Shown here piece after piece: positions 29,923-38,898 of a DNA stretch of 45,704 bases. The position numbers and the translations under genes were made by a program. The stretch is taken from assembly GCA_947259915.1 (NCBI GenBank), contig CAMYOC010000037.1, forward strand, positions 1 through 45,704, written 5' to 3'. The stretch comes from an uncultured Gammaproteobacteria bacterium (GTDB lineage Bacteria > Pseudomonadota > Gammaproteobacteria > Steroidobacterales > XN24). How positions within the stretch are numbered: the stretch's first letter is position 1; the number at the start of each line of letters is the position of its first letter. The notes under the pieces were generated by a model. The model had not been told where the DNA came from. It worked only from the letters and a program-made list of their open reading frames with translations, and ran no database searches.

Positions 29923-30624
29923 ATGAGATCAGTAGCAAATCCGCGGGGCCCGGCGCCCGCAGTTCAGGGTCACGCGGTGCGCGTGTTGCTGTCGCTGATC
30001 GTCGGCTGCGCCGCGGTTGCCGGCATCGGCTTGCCCACGGCCGTCGCGGCCGAGCCCGACCAGACGCCACGGCAGCACGTGCCGTCTGCCCTCGATGCAT
30101 GCACTCTGGATGATAATGAATTAATTTTATTTCAGAAGCTTATAGAACATTCCAAGAATCAACATAATCTTTCCTGCAGCCCCACCCTGCAGACATTTGC
30201 GGAGTTCAGGGCCAGGGATATGGCGACCCGGGGCTATCTCTCTCATATCAGCCCGGAACACCAGGGACCCAACCAGATGTTGCGCGACGCCGGCTATCCG
30301 CTGCCGGATATCTATCGCGATGGCCTGGCGAATAACGTCGAATCGATTGTCGGCGGTATCGAATCACCGGACGCCGTATGGGAAGCGCTGCTGGCTTCGC
30401 CGGCGCATCGCGCGCACCTGCTCGGCGAGGGTGCGGGTTTCGACGAGCAGGACGAGTTAGGCGTGGCCTATGCGCGCAATCTCTACGCGCCTCATGTCGA
30501 TTACTGGGTGATCGTGATCGCCCGTCGCGCGCGGCCGGACGACCCTCGTGTGATCTGCACGCCGCCGCCGGCCACCTGCTTTCCGGTCGGGCCAGAGGCG
30601 GACTCCGGCGATCCCGCGCGCTAG
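29923..30624 (+). CDS. CAP-domain (SCP/PR-1-like) secreted protein
   Basis: The ATG at 29923 (a GTG directly before it is also possible) gives 233 residues with a signal-like hydrophobic stretch (RVLLSLIVGCAAVAGIGLPT) ending near AVAAEPD. The CAP domain spans about 65-205, with ARDMATRGYLSHISPEHQGP (His108), NNVESIVGG (Glu140), VWEALLASPAHRAHLLG and YWVIVIARR. Bacterial CAP proteins are secreted, of mostly unknown function. The stretch encoding residues about 64-84 is strikingly AT-rich compared with its surroundings (48 of 62 bases A or T at 30111-30172). Its TAG stop shares a CTAG tetranucleotide with the convergent GFA gene. Confidence 0.85.
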   Translation: MRSVANPRGPAPAVQGHAVRVLLSLIVGCAAVAGIGLPTAVAAEPDQTPRQHVPSALDACTLDDNELILFQKLIEHSKNQHNLSCSPTLQTFAEFRARDMATRGYLSHISPEHQGPNQMLRDAGYPLPDIYRDGLANNVESIVGGIESPDAVWEALLASPAHRAHLLGEGAGFDEQDELGVAYARNLYAPHVDYWVIVIARRARPDDPRVICTPPPATCFPVGPEADSGDPAR

Positions 30625-31016
30625 CGACTCAGGTGCTCGAGCGCACCGGCCGCCTGTTCCCAATTGCGGCCGTCAAAAGTCTCCACGCGGACAGAGGCCA
30701 GCGATGACGACTGCAGGCAGCGGACGTTGATACTGAATCCATCTGGATTCGAGCGCGGCACATAGAACGATTTGACGCCGCAGTGACGACAAAACAGGTG
30801 CCGGGCGGTACCGGTGTTGAATCGATATTCGGTCAGCGCGTCGGCGCCGTCCAGCAGGCGGAAATGCCGATCCGGGACGATCAGGTGGATAAAGCCGGTC
30901 ATCGCACAGATCGAACAGTTGCACTCGTAGACGTTCAGCTCAGACGGGGCGTCGACTTCAAAGCGGACGGCGCCGCAATGGCAGCCGCCGATATGCGTGA
31001 CCGTCTGCTGGTCCAT
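30621..31016 (-). CDS. GFA-family (CENP-V/GFA fold) zinc-binding protein
   Basis: The 131-residue protein has the zinc-ligand pattern of the glutathione-dependent formaldehyde-activating fold: GGCHCGAVRFE (Cys12, Cys14), ECNCSICAMTGF (Cys32, 34, 37) and FCRHCGVKSFY (Cys76, 79). Despite the name, most members probably have other, unknown activities; no formaldehyde pathway genes are nearby. The stop codon overlaps the convergent CAP gene by 4 bp. Confidence 0.9.
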   Translation of the reverse strand: MDQQTVTHIGGCHCGAVRFEVDAPSELNVYECNCSICAMTGFIHLIVPDRHFRLLDGADALTEYRFNTGTARHLFCRHCGVKSFYVPRSNPDGFSINVRCLQSSSLASVRVETFDGRNWEQAAGALEHLSR

Positions 31017-31175
31017 GACCCTTTCCTCCCTTTGGTGACAAGCTCCAGCATACTTCAGCGCTGACCGGGCACGGCCCTGAATCCCCCTCCCCCGAGCCTG
31101 GCGCGGGGAATTAAACGTGAGAATTGCGGTCGCACAGACTACAATTCCCGGCCCGGCACCGCAGAGGCAGACACT

Positions 31176-34100
31176 GTGAATCTCACCCGCCCCGCCATCG
31201 GCAATCCGACCGCCGTGATCGTCGCCATCATCATGGTGCTGATGTTCGGCGGCATCGCGTTGTCGCGTATGCCGGTGCAGATGATCCCCAATGTCGAGCG
31301 GCCGCTGATCGAGATCAACACCCGCTGGCGGGCGGCCGCGCCGGAAGAGGTCGAGGCGGAGCTCCTCGAGCCCCAGGAAGATGCCTTGCGCGGTCTGCCC
31401 GGCCTCGAGAAGATCGCCTCGTCGGCCAGCCGCGGCTCCTCATCGATCAACCTCACCTTCGCCGTCGACATCCCGCTGGAACGGGCACTGATCGAGGTGA
31501 TGAACCGGCTCAACCGCGTGCCGAGCTATCCGCCGGACGTCGACGAGCCGGTAATCTACGCCGGGCGCGGCGAGTTCGGCACCGCCATCGCCTGGTTCGC
31601 GCTGCGGCCGCTGCCGGGCAACGACCGCGATATCACCAGCTATCAGGACTTCGTCGAAGAGGTAGTGCAATCGCGCATCGAGCGTATCCCCGGCATCTCC
31701 AACGCGTCGATCTACGGCGGCCGCGGGCGTGAAGTCCGCATCACCTTCGATCCCTACCGAACCGCAGCGCTCGGCATCGACATACCGACACTGGCCCGGC
31801 TGACCGGCGGCAACGAGGACGTATCCGGCGGCTTTACCGATGTCGGACGGCGCTCCTATACGCTGCGCTTCACCGGCAAGTACAGCGTCGAAGGCTTTAA
31901 CGACATGGTGCTCGCATGGCGCGATGGCCAGCCGGTGCACCTCCATGACATCGCACGGATCGAGACCGTACTGCGTGATCCCACCGGCACCCTGAACCAG
32001 GATGGCGGTCCGTCGATCGCGATCAACGCCCAGCCCGAGCAGAACGTCAACGTGCTCGAGGTGATGGCCGAACTCAAACAGGTGGTGGCCGAGCTCAACG
32101 AAGGGCCGCTAGAGCGCTCCGGTCTGTTTATGAAACAGGCCTATGACGAGACCGTCTACATCAAGCAGTCGGTGTCGATGCTGCGCAACAACCTGCTGAT
32201 CGGCATCCTGCTGGCGATAGCGATCCTGTGGTGGTTTTTGCGCCGCTTCCGCGCCACGATGATGGTGGCGCTGGCCATCCCGATCTCGCTGTTCGTCACC
32301 TTTATCGCGCTCAATGCGGGCGGGCGCACGCTCAATATCATTTCGCTGGCCGGTCTCGCTTTTGCTGTCGGCATGGTGCTGGATGCGGCGATCGTGGTGC
32401 TGGAGAACATCGTCCGTCTGCGCGAAAAAGGCGTGCCCAGCCATGTGGCAGCGATGAACGGGGCCAGCGAGGTGTGGGGCGCGCTGGTGGCCTCCACCGC
32501 GACCACCGTGGCGATCTTTCTGCCGATCGTGTTCCTGCAGGATATTGCCGGCCAGCTGTTCTCCGATCTGGCGATCGCGATTGCGATCGCCGTCGTCGCC
32601 TCATTGCTGATCGCGATTACCGTGATCCCGACGGCGGCCACCAGCTGGCTTAAGGATATCAAGCTGACAGATCCCCACGAATCCTGGTGGCGCCGCGGCA
32701 CCGGGATGATCATGTCACTGACCGACACGCCAAAACGGCGCGCAGGCTGGATCGTCGGCCTGACCTCGATCGCGGTGGCCCTCACCGCATGGCTGATCCC
32801 GGACACCGACTATCTGCCCGAGGGCAAACAAAATTTCATGTTCGGATTTATCCTGCCGCCGCCGGGTGTCAGCGTGGGCGCCGCGAAGACCGAGTTTGCG
32901 GATGTGGTGAACCAACGCATGCTGCCGTATCTGGAAGGCGATGCGGAGCCGGCCCTGCAGAGTTATTTTCTCGGTTTGTTCGGCCGCTTCGGGTTTATGG
33001 GCGCCCGCACCAAGGATCGCGACGATGTCGACGAGATGATCGAGGTGCTCAACCGCGAAGTCATGCGCGGTTTCCCGGATACCCTGGTGTTCGTCAATCG
33101 GGCCTCGCTGTTCGGTCGTCTCGGTGGCGGCCGCTCGATCGATGTGAATATCCAGAGCCGGGACATCGAGGCCATGCTTGCCGCCGCCATCACCGGCATG
33201 GGAGCGATCTCCCAGGCCTTGCCGGGCGCTCGCGTGCGCCCGGTACCGGGCGTGGAACTGGCGGAGCCGGAGCTGCGTCTGATCCCGAAAGAGCGCCGCA
33301 TCGCCGAATCCGGCTGGGAACGGCAGACGATGGCCAGGGTCATCCGTGCCCTCGGCGATGGTCTCTATGTCGGCGACTACTTCGACGGCAACGAACGGCT
33401 CGACGTCATCCTCCGCGGTGAGGATTGGGATACGCCGGAACAGCTGATGGCGACGCCGATCGCCACACCGGACAGCGGCGTGCAACCGCTCGGCGAACTG
33501 GTCGAGCTGACCCGTACCGCGGGCCCCGATCAGATCCGCCGCGTCGATCGCCGCCGCACGATCACGCTGATCGTCACGCCACCGACCGACATGCCGCTGA
33601 GTGTCGCAATCGACACCATCAAGGAGCTGGTCGATCCGGTCATTCGGGATCAGCTGCCCGAGGATGGGGACATCGCCTATCAAGGCACGGCGGACGACAA
33701 GGACACCGCGATCCGCAATATGGCTCAGAGCCTGGCCCTGGCCATCGCCATCCTGTATCTGCTGATGAGCGCGCTGTTCCGCTCATTCCGTGACAGTCTG
33801 ATGGTGGTCATCGCGCTGCCGCTGGCGATCGTCGGCGGCGTGATCTCGCTGCGCATCACCAATCTGATTACGTTTCAGCCGATGGATCTGCTGACCATGA
33901 TCGGCTTTATCACGCTGACCGGGCTGGTGGTCAACAACGCCATCCTGCTGGTGCACCAGACGCGGGTCGCAGAGCGTGGGGGCGTGGCACGACGCGACGC
34001 AGTCGAACAGGCGGTGCGCTACCGTCTGCGGCCGATCCTGATGAGCACGCTGACCAGCATCTTCGGCATGCTGCCGCTGCTGCTGGTACCCGGTGCCGGC

Positions 34101-34274
34101 ACCGAGCTCTACCGCGGCATCGCCGCGGTGATCGTCGGCGGTATGGCCGTCAGCACGTTATTCACCCTGATTTTGTTGCCGAGTCTGCTGCGTCTCGGCG
34201 AGACGGCGCCCGCGCACGCTGCGGCCGGCGCAGGCGCGGAAGGCAGCTACGCGCAGCGACACGACAATCTGTGA
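31176..34274 (+). CDS. RND efflux permease (AcrB/HAE1-like)
   Basis: The 1032-residue intact permease begins at GTG 31176 with GAGG about nine bases upstream, MNLTRPAIGNPTAVIVAIIM leading into TM1. It has two porter and two TM halves. TM4 reads GMVLDAAIVVLEN with Asp403-Ala404, even further from AcrB than the other permeases here; TM10 has GLVVNNAILLVHQ with Asn920-Asn921. A TACAAT -10-like box lies at 31140-31145, without a clear -35. The adaptor gene follows rather than precedes it, opposite to most RND operons, starting about 20 bp after its stop. Substrate unknown. Confidence 0.93.
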   Translation: MNLTRPAIGNPTAVIVAIIMVLMFGGIALSRMPVQMIPNVERPLIEINTRWRAAAPEEVEAELLEPQEDALRGLPGLEKIASSASRGSSSINLTFAVDIPLERALIEVMNRLNRVPSYPPDVDEPVIYAGRGEFGTAIAWFALRPLPGNDRDITSYQDFVEEVVQSRIERIPGISNASIYGGRGREVRITFDPYRTAALGIDIPTLARLTGGNEDVSGGFTDVGRRSYTLRFTGKYSVEGFNDMVLAWRDGQPVHLHDIARIETVLRDPTGTLNQDGGPSIAINAQPEQNVNVLEVMAELKQVVAELNEGPLERSGLFMKQAYDETVYIKQSVSMLRNNLLIGILLAIAILWWFLRRFRATMMVALAIPISLFVTFIALNAGGRTLNIISLAGLAFAVGMVLDAAIVVLENIVRLREKGVPSHVAAMNGASEVWGALVASTATTVAIFLPIVFLQDIAGQLFSDLAIAIAIAVVASLLIAITVIPTAATSWLKDIKLTDPHESWWRRGTGMIMSLTDTPKRRAGWIVGLTSIAVALTAWLIPDTDYLPEGKQNFMFGFILPPPGVSVGAAKTEFADVVNQRMLPYLEGDAEPALQSYFLGLFGRFGFMGARTKDRDDVDEMIEVLNREVMRGFPDTLVFVNRASLFGRLGGGRSIDVNIQSRDIEAMLAAAITGMGAISQALPGARVRPVPGVELAEPELRLIPKERRIAESGWERQTMARVIRALGDGLYVGDYFDGNERLDVILRGEDWDTPEQLMATPIATPDSGVQPLGELVELTRTAGPDQIRRVDRRRTITLIVTPPTDMPLSVAIDTIKELVDPVIRDQLPEDGDIAYQGTADDKDTAIRNMAQSLALAIAILYLLMSALFRSFRDSLMVVIALPLAIVGGVISLRITNLITFQPMDLLTMIGFITLTGLVVNNAILLVHQTRVAERGGVARRDAVEQAVRYRLRPILMSTLTSIFGMLPLLLVPGAGTELYRGIAAVIVGGMAVSTLFTLILLPSLLRLGETAPAHAAAGAGAEGSYAQRHDNL

Positions 34275-34294
34275 TTTTCCGGAGCTCCCCAGTG

Positions 34295-35380
34295 ATGCAT
34301 CGTTTCAGTCTCTCCCCGGCCCGGCTGCTACCAGCGCTGTTGCTGGCGGCACCCACGGTCCTCGCGCAGCAGGGGCCGCCGCCCGCGTCGGTCCGCGTGA
34401 TCGAGGCCAGCATGACCGAGCTGGCACCGACACTGGAGCTGCCCGGCACCGTGGTCAGCCGCAATGACGCCAAACTATCGGCCGAAGTCCAGGGACAGCT
34501 TCTGTTCGTCGCCGAGGTCGGAACCCGGGTCGAAAAGGGTGAAGTCGTGGCCCGCATGGACGACACCTATCTCACGCTACAGCGCGATGAGTACAGCGGC
34601 ATCGTCGCCAGGGAGAGCAGCCGGCGCGAATTCCTCGAAAAAGAGGCCCGTCGCCTGCGACAACTCGCCGCGGAGAACGTCGCCGCCCGCAACCAGCTCG
34701 ATGAGACCGAATCGGAACTGCAGGGGGCGGTCGGCGAGCTGACCGTGGCCAATGCGCGCCGCAGCCAGATCGAGGTCCAGCTGGCCAAAACCCGGATCCG
34801 TGCACCGTTCCCGGGCATCGTCACCGAGCGGCTGCAGAACCCGGGTGAGTACACCTCGGCCGGGGACCCGGTGATCCGTCTGATCCAGCCCGACAGTCTG
34901 GAGGTGGTGGCACGCGCGCCGCTGGCCAGCCTCAACTATGTCAGCGAAGGAACCGAGCTGGTCATCCGGACCGACAATACGCGTGGATCGGGTGCGGTGC
35001 GTACCCTGGTCCCATTCGGTGACGGCCGTAGCCATCTGTTCGAAATCCGAGTCTCGGTACCGCCCACGCCCTGGCGGGTGGGCGAATCCGTGCGTATGGC
35101 GGTGCCCAGCGCGGAGCCGATCGAGGTCCTGGCCGTGCCACGGGATGCCCTGGTCCTGCGCCGGGAAGGATCTTCGGTCTATCGGGTGCTCGACGACGAA
35201 ACCGCGGAACGCGTGTCGGTCACGACCGGGCTTGGTGCCGGCGGCATGATCCAGATAACCGGGGGCATCGATGCCGGTGACCGGATCATCGTGCGCGGCG
35301 CGGAACGGCTGCGCCCGGGACAGAAGGTCAGCATCCTGGAGGACGACGGCGCGCCGCCGCGGACCGCCGATAGTCGTTGA
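34295..35380 (+). CDS. RND periplasmic adaptor (membrane fusion protein)
   Basis: The ATG at 34295, with GGAGC upstream, gives 361 residues with a type I signal peptide (LSPARLLPALLLAAPTVLAQ). A GTG at 34271 overlaps the permease stop and is less likely. Unlike the other three adaptors in the window it is not a lipoprotein. The domains run lipoyl half (SAEVQGQLLFVAEVGTRVEK), short helical hairpin (LEKEARRLRQLAAENVAARN), second lipoyl half (RIRAPFPGIVTERLQNPGEY), barrel, and C-terminal domain. Its stop abuts the stop of the convergent dehydratase gene with no space for a separate terminator. Confidence 0.9.
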   Translation: MHRFSLSPARLLPALLLAAPTVLAQQGPPPASVRVIEASMTELAPTLELPGTVVSRNDAKLSAEVQGQLLFVAEVGTRVEKGEVVARMDDTYLTLQRDEYSGIVARESSRREFLEKEARRLRQLAAENVAARNQLDETESELQGAVGELTVANARRSQIEVQLAKTRIRAPFPGIVTERLQNPGEYTSAGDPVIRLIQPDSLEVVARAPLASLNYVSEGTELVIRTDNTRGSGAVRTLVPFGDGRSHLFEIRVSVPPTPWRVGESVRMAVPSAEPIEVLAVPRDALVLRREGSSVYRVLDDETAERVSVTTGLGAGGMIQITGGIDAGDRIIVRGAERLRPGQKVSILEDDGAPPRTADSR

Positions 35381-36370
35381 CTATTGCCTGGATGATTGCC
35401 AGGGCAGCCGGTCAAAATCCATATTGCCGCCGCTGAGGATGACGCCAACGGTGCGGCCACGGATGTCGACCGCGCCCTTTCTCAGCGCTGCCACCGGCAC
35501 CGCCGCCGACGGCTCGATCAGGATCTTCATCCGTTCCCAGATCAGCCGCATGGCGGACACGATCTCCGCCTCTTCGACCGTGACGATGTCGTCGACCAGC
35601 TCGCGGATGATGCCGAAATTGCGTTCTCCGAGGGACGCGCGCAAACCATCCGCCATGGTCTCGGGCGTGTCCAGGGTGATCCGTTCACCGCATAAGAAGG
35701 ACTGACGGGCATCGTCCGCGCCGGCGGGTTCGCAGCCGACCACGCGTACCGGCGGGGTGCGACTGGCGGCGACGATGGCGCAGCCGGAGATTAGCCCGCC
35801 ACCACCGACCGGGCATAGCAGCAGATCGATATCCGGCTCCGCATCCAGCATCTCGAGTGCCGCGGTCCCCTGCCCCGCAATAACGCGGTAGTCGTCAAAG
35901 GGATGTACGACGGCGGCACCGGTCTCTGCCACGACTCTCGCCAGACCCGCCTCACGGGCCGTCATGGTCGGCGCGCAATCCACGATCTGCGCCCCGTAGC
36001 GGGCGATGGCATCGCGTTTCACACCGGTGGCGTTGTCCGGCACCACGACCCAGCACGGGATGCCGCGCTCGGCTGCGGCGAGGGCCAGCGCGGCGCCGTG
36101 GTTGCCGGATGAGTGGGTGGCGACGCCGCGCCGCGCTTCGGCATCATCCAGTGAGAACACCGCGTTGGTCGCGCCCCGGGCTTTAAAGGCTCCGACGCGT
36201 TGAAAATTCTCGCACTTGAACAACACGCGCGCGCCGAGATCCCGATCGATACTGGCGCTGCCGAGCACCGGCGTGTGATGGATACGGTCGCGCAGGCGCG
36301 CCGCCGCGGCATGGATCGCCTCCAGACCCGGTGGCGCTTCCCGGTCTACCGCGGCGAGGCCTGGGTTCAT
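35381..36370 (-). CDS. PLP-dependent threonine/serine dehydratase family enzyme
   Basis: The 329-residue fold-type II PLP enzyme has Schiff-base Lys63 in GAFKARGA, the cofactor loop SSGNHG at 88-93 and phosphate-binding [10 protein letters not shown] at 187-196. It lacks the C-terminal ACT domains of biosynthetic IlvA, so it belongs with catabolic threonine dehydratases, serine racemases and threo-3-hydroxyaspartate dehydratases, which sequence alone does not separate. Its ATG overlaps the orn stop by 4 bp (ATGA), so it is translated from the orn message. This pairing has no obvious metabolic reason. Confidence 0.88.
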   Translation of the reverse strand: MNPGLAAVDREAPPGLEAIHAAAARLRDRIHHTPVLGSASIDRDLGARVLFKCENFQRVGAFKARGATNAVFSLDDAEARRGVATHSSGNHGAALALAAAERGIPCWVVVPDNATGVKRDAIARYGAQIVDCAPTMTAREAGLARVVAETGAAVVHPFDDYRVIAGQGTAALEMLDAEPDIDLLLCPVGGGGLISGCAIVAASRTPPVRVVGCEPAGADDARQSFLCGERITLDTPETMADGLRASLGERNFGIIRELVDDIVTVEEAEIVSAMRLIWERMKILIEPSAAVPVAALRKGAVDIRGRTVGVILSGGNMDFDRLPWQSSRQ

Positions 36371-36912
36371 CTGCGGAACAGATGCTGACGATAGAAGCGC
36401 AACTCCTCGATGGAATCGCGGATGTCGTCGAGCGCAAGATGGCGGGACTCCTTGCCGAATCCGGCCGCGACCTCGGGGAACCAGCGCCGCGCCAGTTCCT
36501 TGAGGGTGCTGACGTCAAGGTTGCGGTAATGGAAGAAACGCTCCAGGTCCGGCATCCAGCGAGCGAGGAAGCGACGGTCCTGGCAGATACTGTTGCCACA
36601 CATCGGCGACATGCCACCCTCGCTGTAATGGCCGAGGAACTCCAGCGTACGGCGCTCAGCCTCGGTCTCGTTGATCCGGCTGGCGCGGACCCGTTCCACC
36701 AGACCGGATGCATTGTGCTGACGGGTGTTCCATTCATCCATGCCTTCGAGCAGATGCTCCGGCTGGTGTACGGCAAACACAGGTCCTTCGGCGACGACCT
36801 CGAGTTGCTTGTCCGTCACCACGGTGGCAATCTCGATGATCCGGTCGCTGTCCGGCTTCAGGCCGGTCATTTCCAGATCGATCCAGATGAGATTATCGCG
36901 ACCTTTGTTCAT
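36367..36912 (-). CDS. orn: Oligoribonuclease
   Basis: This DEDDh 3'-5' exonuclease degrades very short RNAs and pGpG, the linear product of cyclic di-GMP breakdown, and is essential in many Gammaproteobacteria. The 181-residue protein has Asp12 and Glu14 in IDLEMTG, Asp112, His158 and Asp163, the same numbering as E. coli Orn. The ATG at 36912 has AAAGG upstream and a -10-like TAGAAT at 36946-36941. It is divergent from rsgA, an arrangement common in this class. Confidence 0.97.
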   Translation of the reverse strand: MNKGRDNLIWIDLEMTGLKPDSDRIIEIATVVTDKQLEVVAEGPVFAVHQPEHLLEGMDEWNTRQHNASGLVERVRASRINETEAERRTLEFLGHYSEGGMSPMCGNSICQDRRFLARWMPDLERFFHYRNLDVSTLKELARRWFPEVAAGFGKESRHLALDDIRDSIEELRFYRQHLFRR

Positions 36913-36920
36913 GGTTTGCC

Positions 36921-36950
36921 TTTACACAGGGAAGACCCGAATTCTATCAG
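36921..36950. promoter_or_regulatory. Overlapping divergent promoters of orn and rsgA
   Basis: Plus strand: TTTACA (36921-36926), an 18-bp spacer and TATCAG (36945-36950) for rsgA. Minus strand: TAGAAT (36946-36941, 5 of 6) for orn, with a weak -35. The two -10 boxes nearly coincide, so RNA polymerase could not occupy both at once. Confidence 0.4.
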
Positions 36951-37002
36951 AGCGCGCCGACTGCCCGTTGTTCCCGTCTCTGGCCGCGGCGATCTGTCTG
37001 CC

Positions 37003-37938
37003 ATGAGCGTGCGATCGGCCGGTCCGGAATCCACTACGACTCACGCCGACCCGGAACCGGGACGCGTGGTCGCCGCCTTCGGCCGTCATGTGCTGGTCGA
37101 GGATGCGCAGCGTATTCGTCATCGTTGCATGATCGCGGGCCGCCGCCTCCGGCCCGTGTGCGGGGATCGGGTACGCTGGGCCCGCCCCACGGACCAGAGC
37201 AAGGCGCTGCTGGTCGCCATCGAGCCGCGGCACAATGAACTGGCGCGGCCCAGCCGACGCGGCCAGACGGAAGTGCTGGCCGCCAACATCGATCAGCTGC
37301 TGGGGGTCGTGGCGCCGGTCCCGCAGCCGGATCCGTATATCGTGGATCGCTATCTGGCCGCAGCGGAGTTGATGGACGCCGAGGCCTGCGTCATCGTCAA
37401 CAAATCGGATCTGGGCGACACGGCGGCGACGCTGGACCCGGACGAATTCAAACAGGTCGGCTATACGGTGCTCAAAACCAGCGCCGATACCGGCACCGGG
37501 CTCGAACCACTGGCCACGCTTATGGCCGGCAAGACCAGCATCATCGTCGGCCAGTCCGGGGTCGGAAAATCATCCTTGCTCAACGCGCTGATCCCCGGGC
37601 TGGAGCTGGCTATCGACGCCGTCTCCGACGCCACTGGCGAGGGCAAGCACACCACCACCGCCTCGGTGCTGCATCATCTGTCTGGTGGCGGCGAGATCAT
37701 CGACTCGCCGGGTGTGCGCGACTTTGCGCCGCCGACCATGGAAGCCGGCAGCGTGGCCTCGGCATTCCGTGAGATCGCCGCGCTGGCGGACCGCTGCCGT
37801 TTCTCTGATTGTATGCATCTGAAAGAACCGGACTGTGCGGTCAAGGCGGCGGTGGAATCCGGCGTGATCAGCGCGCGGCGCTACGAGAGCTACCGCCGCC
37901 TGGTGCGACTGATGGCTGAGCTCGGATCCCGCGCCTGA
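37003..37938 (+). CDS. rsgA: Ribosome small-subunit biogenesis GTPase RsgA
   Basis: This circularly permuted GTPase helps late maturation of the 30S subunit. The frame is open far upstream (from 36331, antisense to orn), but homology begins near the ATG at 37003, giving 311 residues. The OB-fold region is at the N-terminus (GRVVAAFGRHVLVE). The G motifs come in the permuted order NKSD (133-136), GQSGVGKSS (183-191) and DSPG (234-237). The C-terminal zinc finger has Cys265, Cys270, His272 and Cys278. It ends one base from the stop of convergent recR. Confidence 0.96.
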   Translation: MSVRSAGPESTTTHADPEPGRVVAAFGRHVLVEDAQRIRHRCMIAGRRLRPVCGDRVRWARPTDQSKALLVAIEPRHNELARPSRRGQTEVLAANIDQLLGVVAPVPQPDPYIVDRYLAAAELMDAEACVIVNKSDLGDTAATLDPDEFKQVGYTVLKTSADTGTGLEPLATLMAGKTSIIVGQSGVGKSSLLNALIPGLELAIDAVSDATGEGKHTTTASVLHHLSGGGEIIDSPGVRDFAPPTMEAGSVASAFREIAALADRCRFSDCMHLKEPDCAVKAAVESGVISARRYESYRRLVRLMAELGSRA

Positions 37939-37939
37939 T

Positions 37940-38548
37940 TCAGGACACGTCGGCGATGGCCTGACGCCCGGCGAAGGCGTGAGACAGCGTGCCGCTGTCG
38001 ACGTATTCCAGCTCGCCGCCCATGGGCACACCATGCGCGATACGAGAGGCGCGGATGCCATGCATCCGGCAGCGCTCGGCGATAAAGTGCGCGGTGGCTT
38101 CGCCTTCCACGGTCGGATTGGTGGCGAGGATGACTTCGCGCACAACGCCTTCCTTGAGCAGCCGCTCGAGCTGGTCCATCCCCAGCTCATCGGGGCCGAT
38201 GCCGTCCAGCGGCGACAGATGACCCATCAACACGAAATACCTGCCGCTGTACCCGGCCGCATTCTCGACCGCGACCACGTCGGCGGGCGTCTCCACCACA
38301 CAAAGCGTGCTGCCGTCGCGGCTGCTGGACGCGCAGATCGTGCACAGCTCGCTCTCGCTCAACATGCGGCAGCGCGCACAATGACCGACCTTGCTCATCG
38401 CTTCCTGCAGCGCCGCGGCCAGACGCCCCGCGCCCTCGCGATCACGCTCGAGCAGATGGAAGGCCATGCGTTGAGCCGACTTCGGACCGACGCCCGGCAG
38501 GCAACGCAGCGCTTCGATCAGACGCGCAAGCAAGGGCGAATAATTCAT
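37940..38548 (-). CDS. recR: Recombination mediator RecR
   Basis: With RecO and RecF this loads RecA at gaps. The 202-residue protein has the N-terminal helix-hairpin-helix ([17 protein letters not shown]), a C4 zinc finger (Cys57, Cys60, Cys69, Cys72) and a Toprim domain from about residue 80 ([24 protein letters not shown]). It starts 4 bp after ybaB, completing the widely conserved dnaX-ybaB-recR operon. Confidence 0.97.
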   Translation of the reverse strand: MNYSPLLARLIEALRCLPGVGPKSAQRMAFHLLERDREGAGRLAAALQEAMSKVGHCARCRMLSESELCTICASSSRDGSTLCVVETPADVVAVENAAGYSGRYFVLMGHLSPLDGIGPDELGMDQLERLLKEGVVREVILATNPTVEGEATAHFIAERCRMHGIRASRIAHGVPMGGELEYVDSGTLSHAFAGRQAIADVS

Positions 38549-38552
38549 CGGT

Positions 38553-38876
38553 TCAAAACGGCAGTTTCATGCCCGGGGGCATGGCCATACCCGACGCCAT
38601 ACCGGAGTATTTCTCCTGCACGGTCTCCTCAACCTTGCGCAGCGCGTCATTGGTGGCCGCGGCGATCAGGTCTTCCAGCATCTCGCGATCTTCGCCGATC
38701 ATGCTGTCGTCGATGCTTACCCGTCGCACCTCATGCCGGCAGGTCATCGTCACCGTGACCATGCCGCCACCCGACTGGCCGCAGACCTCGAGGCTCGCCA
38801 GTTCCTCTTGGGCCTTCTGCATGTTCTCCTGCATCTGTTGCGCCTGACGCATCAGCTTTCCCAGACCACCCTTCAT
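38553..38876 (-). CDS. ybaB: YbaB/EbfC nucleoid-associated protein
   Basis: The 107-residue DNA-binding protein begins [20 protein letters not shown] and contains the family motif [17 protein letters not shown], then [19 protein letters not shown] Met/Gly/Pro-rich tail ([15 protein letters not shown]) follows, as in E. coli. It lies 22 bp after dnaX and 4 bp before recR. Confidence 0.96.
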   Translation of the reverse strand: MKGGLGKLMRQAQQMQENMQKAQEELASLEVCGQSGGGMVTVTMTCRHEVRRVSIDDSMIGEDREMLEDLIAAATNDALRKVEETVQEKYSGMASGMAMPPGMKLPF

Positions 38877-38898
38877 CCGTCTCTACCTCTTCGCTGCC

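Noticed and set aside
36331..37002. 224-codon in-frame extension upstream of rsgA, antisense to orn
   Set aside because: RsgA homology begins at the ATG at 37003, and the extension is the mirror of orn; a promoter lies inside it at 36921-36950.
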